Notes under the pieces: model-generated
The model's input: the letters and a program-made list of their open reading frames with translations, nothing else
Databases searched by the model: none
What the model was told of the DNA's origin: nothing
Assembly: GCA_021234155.1 (NCBI GenBank)
Contig: JAJEKV010000002.1
Span: 14,545,428-14,609,427, forward strand
DNA: 64,000 nucleotides
Source of the DNA: Isoetes taiwanensis
Taxonomy: Eukaryota > Streptophyta > Lycopodiopsida > Isoetales > Isoetaceae
Direction: 5' to 3'
Part shown: piece after piece, positions 53,370 through 64,000 of the stretch
Position numbering within the stretch: the stretch's first letter is position 1
Layout: every line of letters begins with the position of its first letter
Made by a program: the position numbers and the translations under genes

Positions 53370-53610
53370 ATTTAATGTATGTTCTATGTACATAAAATGT
53401 CCATCCAACAGTTCCACTGATCTGTTACTGTACATCTAATGTACATCTAATGTACATCAGTACGTCTAATGTACAGCCAACAGTTCCACCGATCTGTTAC
53501 TGTAGATCCAATGTACATCCAATGTACATTTAATGTACATCTAATGTACATCTAATTAATGTTCCAATACTAGTACATCACATTAATGTTACAATATTAG
53601 TACAACTAAT
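53370..53610. repeat. TGTACAT-based degenerate repeat in the transposon intron
   Basis: TGTACATCTAA and variants occur more than ten times between 53370 and 53610 (CTAATGTACATCTAATGTAC; CCAATGTACATCCAATGTAC), with more to 53760. TGTACA is itself a palindrome. The same hexamer clusters at 51366-51420 beyond the other end of the coding blocks, so the repeats may mark subterminal regions. Confidence 0.7.
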
Positions 53611-53947
53611 GTACATATGTATGATTTGTTTGGCTTCATTACCTAAAAGTACACTAAAATGTAAAATGATGTAATTTTGATATTCAAGTACATGTAAATG
53701 CAGCTGCATGGACATGTAAGTGTTAATGGATGTACATCTAAAAAGTACCTAATAGCACATCACTGCAAGATTTCTGCTACTATGTAAACAATGTAAAAAT
53801 GTAAAATGCAATACATTTCATGAAAACCATGTGTACTCATTAACAGGTCACTCGGAACAGAACTAGAATGTACAGAAGAAAGTCATGAAAGAATTTTGGA
53901 AGAAAACATAATCTCCAAAACTGAATTGATTCAATTACAAGAGCAAA

Positions 53948-54354
53948 CCTGTGAGATATCAAGGTATTGTATTGCTTGTGTTCTCCTCTTCATGACATCT
54001 CTAACCTTTGGTGAAACTTTGGTATTATCAAGCCAAAATTCACGAACCTGACATTTGATTGAATCATCGATTCTATTTGATCTTGGCATCCTTCCTGCCA
54101 AAGCCCATACATTTGCTCCACTTAATGACATTATCTTCCTTCTTGCTGCAGCTTTGGATAAATTTCTTGGTCAGATCTTTAGCAATTTTGAAGAAACATT
54201 CTTGTTTATATCTCCTTTTTTTCCAACAATCATTGATAACAAATGAATGTTTTGCAGCCAATTTATCTTTGCTATTAGCGTACTTTACTTCTTGAAGCCC
54301 ATCTTTCAAGTTTCGATCATTGATTTCATAACAATAACTTCGAAGGATTTCCAA
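53948..54354 (-). pseudogene. transposase N-terminal exon
   Basis: MEILRSYCYEINDRNLKDGL ... VINDCWKKRRYKQECFFKIA, then after a frame change GRMPRSNRIDDSIKCQVREF, WLDNTKVSPKVRDVMKRR, and a donor CTCACAG|GTTTGC at about 53948. Basic, probably DNA-binding. The acceptor of the next exon is TTATTGCAG near 53288. Confidence 0.5.
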
Positions 54355-54905
54355 TTACAGTTCAAAAAGAAAAAGCCCATCATCTTGCAACAAACGAGCA
54401 CAAAAACTAATCTTTGATCCGACGAAGCGCTTGCCAAAGAATCGAGGATGCAATCCACCGACACATCAAACACGCTGCTTTATTTGTTTTATGGCATAAC
54501 ACTGGCCAATGTCGGCATACTTGCGCGTAGAACCATCACTTCCATTGGAATTCTCACCCTCCATGAATAGATTGAAATTGATTTGTATTTCTTGCAGATT
54601 CAATTGGCATGTGTTTGCTTCTGGAATTCGTTCGGTGTTCGTCCTATGAAAGGGGGGAATTTCGGAAAGGGAGGGACGGATCCATTCGAATTGGTTCGGT
54701 GGTTAACCAAGAATTTTGGGGGCACTGTCAGGGATGATCTTGCAATCATTGCAAACCTGACACAAAACGACAAACCAGAGTATCTTGATGTATATCTAAA
54801 ATGTACCCCAAAACAGCACAAATTTGTCCTTCAATTCAGTACGATGTATGTACACCCTTTCATGCTTTTACCCTTATCATGTTATGCAGATATATGATGT
54901 TGGTT
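54355..54905. other. unassigned sequence with one plus-strand ORF
   Basis: A 104-codon frame at 54583-54897 contains DPFELVRWLTKNFGGTVRDD and LAIIANLTQNDKPEYLDVYL. It is not recognised and has no supporting signals. Otherwise nothing recognisable. Confidence 0.3.
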
Positions 54906-55406
54906 GATCATGTTTGCTCCTCTTGTATTGGGAAGGAGGTAGAGACCTAGTAGCCATTATTTAGACGATGCTCCTAGTTTAGATCCCTTAGTTCCTATTA
55001 GATGCAGCCTGTGCATAGGAACCCACCTGGCTACAGGGGCTATGGAGTGACTTAGCACTATACAACGAGGCTAGTGGCAAAGCAGAGGGAGGTCCCTACT
55101 GAGCGCGGCTACTGGGGACCCATAGCAGGCTAGGCCTATAGTCGGTCACTTCGTGTGGGTCGGGTATGGGTCAATGGTGTCACCTTGACTCTCAAGAGTT
55201 GCAGATGTCGGTCTGGCTCTTGTTTTGGGGAGTTCAGTCTGGTACGAATGGTGTGTCGCCACAATTCTCTAGCCGCCCATGGAGCCTCTAGTCCTCGGCA
55301 AGGGGAGATGCAACCCTTCCTACTGTTTGGGGTCTGGGTTCGGGAACTCCTGGAAGACAGCCCTCTGTGAGGACCCGTGGATCTAACAGGAGAGTCCGGG
55401 GGACTA
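54906..55406 (+). repeat. diverged LTR fragment related to the chromovirus LTR
   Basis: TCTTGTATTGGGAAGGAGGTAGAGACCTA matches 36541-36570 in the chromovirus LTR. The following GATGCTCCTAG, GCAGCCTGTGCATAGGA and CACCTGGCTACAGG keep the same order with heavy divergence. No partner LTR in the window; the sequence is cut at 55406 by the next element. Confidence 0.65.
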
Positions 55407-55934
55407 TGTCACGCGGGATTTGCAAGAAGAGAAGAAGAAGAAGAAAACAGAACAAATGAGAGGAAAATGATAAGCTTCCTTGATATCAATGATGAACATA
55501 CATGAGCTCTCGTAATAGAGAGAAAAACTGAAAGGAGACAAGACTCAAAACTCATCTAGAACTCATATGCGAGCTCTAGTCATATATATAGTACAATAGC
55601 CTTGGGCCCAATATAGACACTCTGACTGATCTCGGTGCCGACTCCTGGAAGGAGGCCTGATTTGCAGGAATGTTGGCGGTGCCTCTTGAAATGCCTAGAA
55701 TCACGCTGACGCTGACACGGGCGGTGACGGGTCATCACTTGTCTGAGCGGTGCCTCTTGTTGACGGACGCAGGCTTTGATCAAGTGGTCTCCGCTTGGTC
55801 TTCACTGAGCCTTTGATGGCTGACCCGTGTGCTGAGCCTTTGATGGCTGACCCGTGGCTGACTGAGGATCCTTGAGCTTGACCTGGTCTGTTGTATGCAT
55901 GAATAGTCCTGTACCAGGAGGCACAGGACTAACA
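55407..55934 (-). repeat. 3' LTR of the minus-strand Ty3 element
   Basis: 528 bp. On the minus strand it runs from TGTTAGTCCTGTGCCTCC (55934) to GCAAATCCCGCGTGACA (55407). Contains a tandem GGGTCAGCCATCAAAGGCTCA duplication (55803-55852) and a TATATATA stretch near 55578. CTT/TTC repeats near its end are at 55422-55442. Confidence 0.85.
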
Positions 55935-55947
55935 CTCCCCCCCACCA
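55935..55947 (-). promoter_or_regulatory. polypurine tract
   Basis: Minus strand TGGTGGGGGGGAG directly before the LTR start TGTTAG. Fixes element orientation and the LTR boundary. Confidence 0.85.
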
Positions 55948-57528
55948 AACGACACTCAGAGTGAAGAAAAGGAGGAAGGGTTTCGAGGGCGGAAGCCATC
56001 CGGTCGAAAAGTGATCCCCTTACGGAGTGAGGACGGCACACCATTATGGTACTGGCCAATGAGATCCTAGCGTGTTTGAAGAGGGAGGAGTGTTTTGGCC
56101 AAGGGCGTGATCTCATCAATAAGAAAGCGAGATCGCACCATGTCTTTAAAGGGCGAAAGGCATGGGCCAAGAAATATAATGACATTCCATGAGGAGGCAG
56201 TCCCGAGGCCAAAGGCACCGACACCGCATATTCGGATTGCAAAGTGAAAAATGGGACGCCGCCGATTTAAGGAGCCGAGCAAAATGCATTTGAGAGCAAA
56301 GACAAAACCCCGCTTGAAGATGGACCGGCGGATCGTGAGGTGGTGGCATTCTCGCAAGAAGGTGTCAAGACCATGAATCGCATCCGCCCGCCGCTGCCAA
56401 CCACGCCATTAGCAATATAGATCCACTGTGGTGGTATCCGTAGTGGCACCTTCTTCCCAATGTGTGCGCGGCGAACAAAACGTGGATCCCACCGGAGATC
56501 CGGCGAGATCCGAGGGTGGAGTCCATCCGCATGACCATCCATGACCTTGGTCCAAAAAGGAGGCCAATCGGAAGTCAGAACTCCGGGCGTGGAGGTACCC
56601 CAGGAAGCATAGGGAGAAGGAACCATGCCCGTATGGGTTGCTTGCGGTCTCCCCGAATTGATCGACAAGATCCGGATCAAGAGCTTGACACCAACGATCC
56701 CAAAGAGAAGCGAGAGTTGAGAGTTGACAGAGGGCTATCCCATCCCGTGGGGACCGCCTTGCTATCCAACAGAGCCCGTAATTGATTATAACCCGCGAGG
56801 TGCCGCATATAAATTTGTGCATAGGGAAGATCCCTCGGGATGTCCTAGATACTTCCTTATTCATTGCGGCCGCTTCCGCTTGCCGAGAGATAAATGATTG
56901 GCAAGCTCGGGCATGTACTCCCGATGAAGAGTGTGGTCCCGAGCATGATCCGCAAGATATGCATTGTTATCCTGAAGCACCCATTGCACAATTGGGGTCA
57001 CCCCGAAAAGAGCGGGCGTGGCCCATTTCGAAGTGTTCCTGTATCACCCGGATAGAAATCATGAAATATGTAAGCCATGGGCTGAACAACTCAAGGTGAT
57101 AAAGTCCGATCGGGCACGCGATGGATGAGATCAAAGACCACAAGGGCACGCAAAGACAACCCTTTGTCTTCAATGGAGAGTTCGCCAAATCTGAAGAAAA
57201 TCTGCGGTGCTTTCGGGGAATATCCACAGTCCATCCGCCGCATGCCACCGAAAGGAAGAGGTGGCGGCGAGCAACCACATAATCGTGATAGCGTGGAAGG
57301 AACCGGAAGTCAACAGCATTCGGCTAATAATGGCGGTATGGCGCAAGTTTTGCTTGAGCCTCATCGCCAGACCAATAGCTTGCTGCAGCGGTTGTTCAAG
57401 ATCACGGATCCGGTTGTCCTTTCTAGCAGCAGGCGTGGATTGGTCACGGACCCGCTTCTCGGTAGAAGTGTTGACTGGGAGGAGGATTTCCCGAGTATTG
57501 AGACGGCACACGGCAATCTCCGCGGCCA
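55948..57528 (-). other. 3' region of the Ty3 element, no clear gene
   Basis: About 1.6 kb between the extra ORF and the PPT. Open frames exist on both strands (e.g. 56409-56864 and 56267-56680 minus) but change every 200-400 bp and match nothing I know. Probably decayed coding or long 3'UTR. Confidence 0.4.
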
Positions 57529-58883
57529 TCAAGAATCTTCAAGCGCACCTCGTAAGCCGATCTTGAAGAGAGGTGAGCCGAGAGGTTCCCGTAGAAAGCC
57601 GAGCCGCCAAGGAGGCAATTTGAGCCGCCCCGGCCAGAAGGTTTTGAACTTGAGTGCTGAAATTTTCACAAAGTTCGAGTACAAGGCGTTGAGCTTGGCA
57701 ATATCTGGCCCTTGGTACCCGGGATAACTTCGTGGACTTGTTGTGCTCCAATAAATTCTGAATTTCAGATTGAGCCGAGCCCTGCTGATCTCGCAAGTTG
57801 GCTGACTTGATCTTGTGCACTTTTGAGATCCGTATGAGCCCGTAAGAGAGCTCGCGCTTGTCTTGAAGTTTGGCCTCCAAAGTTGCAACTTGGGCAAGTG
57901 GCAAAGGTCCCTGTGTCGCGCATCGAGGGCCTCTAGTACCCGCTGAACCCCGCTCATAAGAGCATCTTGGGATTCTTGTAACTTGAGAGCAGCAGCTTTG
58001 AGCATCCTGGCCGACATCGATACAACAACCCATTTAGGGTGTTGTGGTGGTGGAGCCGGCTGTTGCCTGGTTTGTGATGTTTGGGAAAGATGGTGTGAAC
58101 TGGATGGTGTAGCGGAGGAGGAGACAGTGACATGGGTGTGCGGACTTTGGACATGACCAGTGGAAGAAGGGCGTGAAGTGCCAGCTCGGTTAGTCAGTGG
58201 AAGGGACCGGCCGAAAGTGGAATTATGAGAATTTTGTGGTGTGGGAGGGAAGTAATGACGGATGAGGGCTTGAAGGTGGCCTCCCACAGAAACTTCAGAA
58301 ATGGAAGTGGCACCCCGAAGGCGGTCCACTTCTTGGAGAAGACGATAGAACATCATTTGGGGCCAATCTATGTGGTGGTTGGAGTGTGTAGCAGTGATGA
58401 CCAGATTATAGAAAGGCTTATTGATATGGGTGTTCTTGATAGAATACCCAAGGAACTTGTGCCACAGAAATTTAACAAAGGTTTCGTGGAGGCTTGTCGA
58501 TATTGGTCGGGCGATGGACATTGGCATGATAAGGAGGTGCACCAAACTCGCGGACATCTAGATCCCCGATAGCGCACTGGCGATAAACAAGGGGTGTGCA
58601 AGGGAATATGAAATACCCTAAATCAAATGTTGAGTCAAATAAATGGTGGTGCCATCGACCACGCTGGTGTAGCCATGCGTCGTTAACGATATTGGCTTAT
58701 GAACCGCCTGGTCGATTTGAGCCTAAGTTCCATTTGAGAGAATTCAGAAAGCTTTTGTCGCTCAACTTCTTTATTTGGGCCAACAAGGGCTTCACGGAAA
58801 AGTACGCCAAGAAGGATACGACGCAAAAAGAGCCGGATCCTTGGGAGCAGTAGCTTGAAGTGTAGAAAATCTTGGTGCAGCCA
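57529..58883 (-). pseudogene. extra ORF downstream of pol, plant-retrotransposon accessory protein, broken
   Basis: Begins near ATG 58883 (MAAPRFSTLQATAPKDPA). After lesions at 58600-58850 (words KKLSDKSFLNSLKWNLGSNR; DAWLHQRGRWHHHLFDSTFD) it becomes a 342-codon frame 57529-58557. That frame has FVKFLWHKFLGYSIKNTHIN, then WPQMMFYRLLQEVDRL, VGGHLQALIRHYFPP, a Ser/Thr/Pro/His-rich linker, and a helical tail with ARMLKAAALKLQESQDALM. The arrangement recalls the uncharacterised protein many Athila/Tat-like elements encode after pol (sometimes called env-like). I see no signal peptide or membrane segment, so an envelope role is not supported. Confidence 0.5.
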
Positions 58884-59814
58884 TGGTAACGATTTGCAGA
58901 AACGAAGAGTGATTCAAAGGCGGAGGGCAGAGAACAAAAGACTAAGGCGCCGAGAGACGAAAAGGTTTAGGGCGCGCAAAGGTGGGCTGGGGGGCATGAT
59001 AAGGGCTAAGCCGCAAACCGCTTGATGGTGCCAGTGTCGAAAGATGCCAAGGAGGCGATTTGAGAGGTAAAAATTTGGCTAAGTCCCCAAACAACAAAGG
59101 GGGAAGGAATGAACGGTGGAGATGAGGCGTGAGAGAATGAAGGGATGTGACAGGTGGGCAAAGGACACACATTAATGTCCGACGGGCGTGAAAAGAAGAA
59201 ATGGCATTCAATGCCGGGTAACCTCAAGTGGGATATCATTAAAAGGAATGTGTCGGAAGGTACCATGGCTAGATATGCGGCGAGAAAAGATTCTCATTTT
59301 AGAAACAAAATTTGCATTGCAAACACGCTGGCGATTTGTGTGATTGGTCCACGCCGACAAGGAGTTCCTCGCCTTTGCTATATAAGACAACCGAGTAAAC
59401 GGCGGCATCCGATGGCGCCGGCATGGCGTTTGCTGGTTTGAACGAGGACCGCACTATGCCCAATGAACCGCCGAGTGGATTACCCGCAAGATGAATTGTC
59501 CGACCTTCGGGCGCCGCCACAACCGGGCATTCAGAATGGACGGCTGGTGTGCGGGATGGTGAACATCCCGACCGAAGACCAACGGGATGGAGGTGGTTCG
59601 CACCTTCGCTGGGATCCCGAAAGCGTAACCTCTACCATCTCCTCGCGCGATCACCTCTGCTCCGAACCCGGAGTAGAGGGTTTTTCATCTTAGGACTTAG
59701 TAGATAGGGCTCTGAGCCCGTTTTTGTATATAGGGCAGTGCCCATAGCGGAAATAGCTGGGCTGCGCCCACATTTTGTAAAACATCTCCACCTATAATAT
59801 AATATGTCGCCTTT
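58884..59814 (-). other. spacer between extra ORF and integrase, no clear gene
   Basis: Short frames only. Minus-strand 58942-59211 is Pro/Leu-rich and looks noncoding. GC content is similar to the rest of the element. Confidence 0.4.
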
Positions 59815-60775
59815 CTAGTCACTTTCTGTGGTGTTTGCTTCTTGAACTGTATCTGTTTGTTGATTGTCGCTTTCTGTGTGATGAAATGTTTTGAGACGAA
59901 AACCATTAACCAATGTAGGTAATGGAGTGCCATCTAACTCTGCCAGTTGGAAAACGCTGGGTCTAACCACTTGAACAATTTGATAAGGGCCAAGCCAACG
60001 AAACTTGAATTTACCCGGAAAATTTTTGTACCTGGAATCATAAAGAAGAACCAAATCGCCTTCTTTGAATGTTTTTGTCTTCAGACGTTTGTCATGTAAA
60101 GATTTTTGCAATCCGTTGTCCATGAAGAACACGAATATAAGCATCCCTTGAAGTTCATCCAACCGTTCTAATTGATAGACCCTTTCTTTGAGTGCGGCAG
60201 TGGATTATGAGAGCGAGCTGCTTGAAAACTGAGTGTTGGAAGGATGTATTCAAAACGGCATGAGAGCTTCCTAACCATAAACCAATTTAAAAGGAGGTGA
60301 CTGTAGCAATCTTGAAACAAGTATTGTAGGCCCAAAGAACAAGATGGGAAGTTTTGTCCGATGCAATGCGTATGAAGCGTCACAAATTTTCTTTGAGAAT
60401 GGTGACCGAGTTTTGTTGGTGCTTTCTGTCAAACCATTACCTTGAGGATAGTAAGGTGTGCTCTTGTGATGATGTATCGAGATAATCCGCCGGCTCCTTG
60501 ATAGTATGATTGATGAAATGGACACCACGGTCACCACCAGCCCGGTGGGGCAGCCGAATCGCGGATAATTTGTTGATAGAGGACCCTAGCCGTGCTTGCT
60601 GCGGCAAGTTATGCGGGACGGCGCAAGGGAAGAGCATCACGGGCGTGGAGCGCCCCCACCGGGCCAGCGTCACGCGTCTTGGGCGTGGCGTGAGCATCTT
60701 TGAAGAGCGTGGGCCAATAATACCCAGCCTAGAAGGATTTTTGCGTCGTGGTGTCACCATGAAAATGACCACCAC
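59815..60775 (-). pseudogene. Ty3 integrase, broken
   Basis: Read right to left: zinc-domain remnant YYWPTLFKDAHA near 60730, DRGVHFINHTIKE near 60520, HHHKSTPYYPQGNGLTESTN (catalytic E) at 60400-60480, then frame 59815-60162 with LHDKRLKTKTFKEGDLVLLY, DSRYKNFPGKFKFRWLGPYQ. No chromodomain follows; the tail ends in a hydrophilic Thr/Asp/Gln stretch. Confidence 0.85.
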
Positions 60776-61069
60776 CTAGCCCTTGATGAGCTTCGCGAAC
60801 AATATATCCGAACTTCATGAGGTAGAACACAGAAGGATGGTGTCCTTACCCTTTTGTAGAGATGTCCCCGCAAACCATGGTGTAGTCACGGACCTGGAGG
60901 AGAATTGATGGCGGCGGGATTGTCGCCATGCGAGAGAGCGCCTCGTCTTACGGTGGAAGAGCACCTGTGAGGAGGTACCGCTGAAAATCATGGAACCAAT
61001 GTGGTGTTGCCGCGACTAAAAAGAGCCGAGCATCATCGTGAAAGGCGTCTCGAGACTCCGGTTGAGGGA

Positions 61070-62336
61070 TCATCCGCGGTGGATGCGAAAGATAATCCGG
61101 GGCGACATGAGATTTGCCGCCTTATGAACGATTTCAAAAGGAGCAAATTCTTGGAGAAGAAGGACCCAACGAAAGCAATGCGCCCGTGGGCGGGACTTGT
61201 TGATCAAATAAAGGAGTGCTTGGTGGTCCACAAAGAACTTGATTTGACTGCCCAAAAGGTAGTGACGGAAGTTGGACACGTAAAATGAGACCCAAAGCTT
61301 CACGCCTGGTGGCGGCGAATAGTTGCTTCCAGCCTTGAGTTTTCTATTTGCGTAGCGATTGGGTTTGTCGGTGGCGATCATATTCTTGAGAAAGAACAGC
61401 TCCAATAGCAAACGCCGAGACATCTACATGAACATGAAAGGGCTTGTCCCATTGAGGAGGAACAAGAACCGGTGCCTGAGTAAGTAAAAGCTTCAGCTGT
61501 TGGAAAGCAGCATCCGCCTGGGAATTCCAAGCCCAGGTGGATTCGTCACCCGTGAGTTTATGAATGGGATCTGCAATGGCTGCTAGTCCAGGTATGAAGG
61601 TGGAGTAATAATTGACCTTACCCAGGAAAGAGCGTGTCTCCTTGATATTGGCTGGGTGCTTGAGCCTTGAGCACACAACCCGATTTTGGCGGGATCGCGG
61701 TGATACCGCTGGTCGACAACATGGCCTAACGTAACACGGAGGTGACGAAAAGGTGCATTTCTCAGATTGAGACTAATGCGGACTCATCACATTTCTGGAA
61801 GACGAGTTCCAATTTATCCAAATGGTCAGCCATGGAACTGTAGGCAGAGAAGTCATCTTGAAAAATTTGCAAGAAGGGATTTTCCTTCATGAAATCATGA
61901 AAAACTGAGAGCATGATGCGTTGAAACGTTGATGGAGAGTTTGATAATCCAAAAGGAACCACCTTGTAGGCAAAAGTGCCCCACGGGGTGGTGAAAGTAG
62001 TCTTGAGTTGATCAGATTCTTTGATTGAGATCTGATTGTAGCCAGAAAAACCATCCATGAAGGAGTACATCTCATGTCCGGCCACCTCTTCGAACCTGGT
62101 GCGTGAAGGGAAGTGGAAAAATGATCACGCCCCGTGGCCTGATTGAGTTTCCTGTAGTCCACAAGCCCGCGGATCTTACCATTGTGTTTGAGGGCAATGA
62201 CGATGGGGCTCACCCATTCGTAATGTTTGACCTCATAGATCAAACCCGCAAAGAAGGAGTTTGTCAATTTCCGCCTTGACGCGATCACGGTAATTAGGGT
62301 TGAGCCGGTACTGTCGTTGCTAAACTGGGCGTGCAT
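61070..62336 (-). pseudogene. Ty3 reverse transcriptase and RNase H, broken
   Basis: RT start SPIVIALKHNGKIRGLVDYR (about 62190-62240). 61762-62085: YSFMDGFSGYNQISI, TTPWGTFAYKVVPFGLSNSP and active site IFQDDFSAYS (xxDD kept; usual Tyr/Val replaced). Tether 61344-61676: RSFLGKVNYYSTFIPGLAAI, WDKPFHVHVDVSAFAIGAVL. RNase H 61070-61423: FRHYLLGSQIKFFVDHQALL. Separated by frameshifts. Confidence 0.9.
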
Positions 62337-64000
62337 CAGATTTGGTAGGAATGGTGAGTTCCCCCAAGCTTTTGTTGATTCCCCGAAGATCTCTCAGTAA
62401 CTCCGTGCTAAAATGTGTTTGAATTTTTGAACAGCTTGACGGCCCCTGCGATATAAGGGGCCGGAAGATTTGCAACAATGCGCGACGAGGTTGATTGCTG
62501 CCCACGTCCACAATCTCGACTTCGAGTCCGAATATGGGGTATTACTTCAGTATCCTGGACAATGTGTGCGGAGGTTGGAGCATAACCGGATCGCGTGGCA
62601 CTGCGTGGTGAAAAAGAGGGGTTGCTTTCGGTTTCATCCAGCCAGAGGTTGCTTCATGACAGCGTGTACATCAGCGGGGAGTTGCGGAGGTTCAAATCTG
62701 AATCAACACGTTGGATTCGATTGCAAGGAGCCGTAGGGTCAAGCGAGCAGCCACGGCCTGGTCCCCGATCAAGAGTCATTCTCCCAAGGATCGGCATATT
62801 CGGTAGGATGACAGAGGCGCATCTGCTGGTGGAGCCCTGAACTTGATAAATATTCTCGAGCTTCTTCCGAACTGCGTATCCGAGAGAGGGTTCCGCATGT
62901 TCAACAGAAATGATCCCCCCTTTGCAAAGTCCATGGTGGCATTGAGATGACCATCGGTGATGACTAACTGGTCCGTGGCCCAAGAATGGATACTCTTGGC
63001 CCGGCGGGAGAAAAGGTCTGCCCGACCAACATTTCATAGTCACCGGATCTTCGCCCAGCCTTTCCAAACTCCAAATTCCATGGGGAAGCGGAGATCACCG
63101 ATGTTGATGTGAAGAAGAGGTGTGACGCTTTGAGGTCGCGGATATGGCCATTAGCCAACTTGATGTCATATGGGGCACGAAAAGAGTTGTGTGATGCCCA
63201 TTTGTTTGGCGAGTTTATCCGTGATGAGATTGACCGCTACCTCCATCTATTTGAACATGGTTGACTTGTCGATTTCCCACCGTGGCATGGACCGCGGGTG
63301 TAGAGGTAGCCACAGCCCCAACTAGGACGGTCGGAGTGGTAACCGGTCCTTGAGAGAGCAGATGAGTTTCAAAATGGTTGCCAAGCTTAAAGGAATCTTG
63401 ATCTTGGCTAGCTCCTCTTGGAGTTCTAGAGGCACATGAGAAAAAGGATCTGGCCGGGTTCCACCGGTGTTTGGAGTGCGTGGTAGTGAAGCGGCAAACT
63501 CTTTGAGTAAGTCAACCTCTGCAGCAATATTGGGATACGCCCGAGAGCATGGAGGCTGAGATGTGGAAGGTGTAGCTTGTCTTTGTTGAGCTCGGTGGTG
63601 GCATGAACATTTGCCAATGTGCGCCTTCACAGCTTGCATGAGGTTCAAAATGCTTTGGCTTAACTTTTGGCATGACATGTGGCATGAGCTTCTCCAAGTC
63701 AAAAAAGTGAACCTTTTTTTCGGCCCTCATGAGGAATGGTGTCAACGGCAAAGGCGCGTTGCGTGCCATTCTAATAATGGTCAAGGGACGGATGCCTTGG
63801 TCCGCAGCGTGAAACTAAACCAACCCAATTTGACGGGCCGGATCGGAGGATTAAGTGCCCGAAAAATTTCCTCTTGTGCTTGTTGATCCAAATGAGGTTG
63901 ATTTGGTTGGAGCTGGTTGATAGCGTGATTGCCGAGGCGCCTTGGTGGCTTCTTAAGAACTGATCTCGGGCCTTGTTTGCCATTAGCAATCCGAGTTGGT
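62337..64000 (-). pseudogene. upstream pol/gag region with protease remnant
   Basis: Weakly readable. Near 63060-63250 the minus strand gives VNLITDKLAKQMGIT, IKLANGHIRDLKASH and INIGDLRFPMEFGVW, an order seen in Athila/Tat-type protease domains. 63512-63784 gives MRAEKKVHFFDLEKLMPHVM and may be the gag-pol junction. Capsid itself lies beyond the window. Confidence 0.5.

Larger units (their letters stand above)
51600..54354 (-). mobile_element. decayed DNA transposon with DDE-like transposase, minus strand
   Basis: Series of minus-strand coding blocks separated by an intron and lesions. N-terminal block 53948-54354, an intron rich in TGTACAT repeats, then 53150-53295 (FVYQNPRYKNCRRFEYLKPN, RNTCCCVKHEQ), 52924-53148 (HVNCTLCC), 52319-52606 (SDGCASQFK, GKGTHDGEG), 51937-52224 and 51618-51920. 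The word order matches a eukaryotic transposase family I remember mainly from animal genomes (DFY...VS..LPGKKD, SLRP..C..CVCxxHQN, F.DG..SQ.KN, HGKGxxDG..G), whose formal name I cannot give with certainty. Terminal inverted repeats were not found. Confidence 0.6.
55407..64000 (-). mobile_element. Athila/Tat-like Ty3 retrotransposon, 5' part beyond right edge
   Basis: Minus-strand element with 3' LTR at 55407-55934, PPT, about 3.9 kb of 3' region with an extra ORF, then integrase, RNase H, RT and protease readings up to the right edge. The integrase tail LLYDSRYKNFPGKFKFRWLG and integrase core HHHKSTPYYPQGNGLTESTN are of the non-chromodomain (Ogre/Tat/Athila) type, which commonly carry an extra ORF after pol. 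The left flank GGACTA supplies one TSD candidate (GACTA); the partner is outside. Broken by many frameshifts. Confidence 0.85.

Noticed and set aside
56409-57566. Plus-strand ORFs over the 3' region of the minus-strand Ty3 element (e.g. 57125-57727)
   Set aside because: Opposite to a defined element, no motifs, and the plus-strand frames overlap minus-strand accessory coding.
57529-58557. Viral envelope gene
   Set aside because: No signal peptide, fusion or transmembrane segment visible; kept only as an accessory ORF.

Overview
The window looks like nuclear DNA from a land plant with a transposon-rich genome. The evidence is one intron-containing plant-type gene plus plant-type LINE, Copia, Ty3 chromovirus, Athila/Tat-like Ty3, Helitron and SINE sequences. 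I cannot fix the species. No rRNA gene, organellar gene, CRISPR array or functional tRNA was seen.

Layout. 1-5250: minus-strand L1-type LINE whose 3' end lies left of the window. 5260-15056: the only host-gene segment. It holds two exons of a broken EMC7-like gene (5872-6172), a complete eight-exon RRP8 rRNA-methyltransferase gene (10866-12931, minus; exon phases add up to 279 codons including stop), several small repeats and SINEs, and a Helitron helicase fragment (14535-15056).

15057-50950: a large nest. An old Ty3 element with LTRs of about 3.1 kb and only about 1.2 kb of decayed interior was invaded by (a) a head-to-head inverted pair of LINE copies in its left LTR, (b) a SINE and two LINE tails, and (c) a Copia element (31528-49938, TSD ATATT) in its right LTR. 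The Copia was then split inside its RNase H gene by a Ty3 chromovirus (35784-48966, TSD GACAC). LTR divergence by eye (about 2% for Copia, just under 1% for the chromovirus) agrees with that order.

50951-64000: a decayed DNA transposon (minus), a diverged relative of the chromovirus LTR (54906-55406), and inside it the 3' part of a minus-strand Athila/Tat-like Ty3 element running off the right edge.

The most remarkable content is in the chromovirus. Between its PBS and gag lie two extra transcription-unit-like modules. Each has a pair of 67-nt palindromic hairpins about 200 bp apart, then a TATAAATA box, then an ATG 110-122 bp downstream. The first module encodes a histone H3 relative: an exact H3 N-terminal tail through K9, a long basic linker, and a C-terminal 79-residue block that aligns without gaps to the H3 histone fold (42 of 79 identical by hand alignment). 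This copy is frameshifted. The second encodes an intact 506-residue acidic protein that I do not recognise. The same element carries a chromodomain on its integrase, a domain family that reads methylated H3 tails. A retrotransposon carrying its own H3 beside an H3-reader is the main candidate for an undescribed system.
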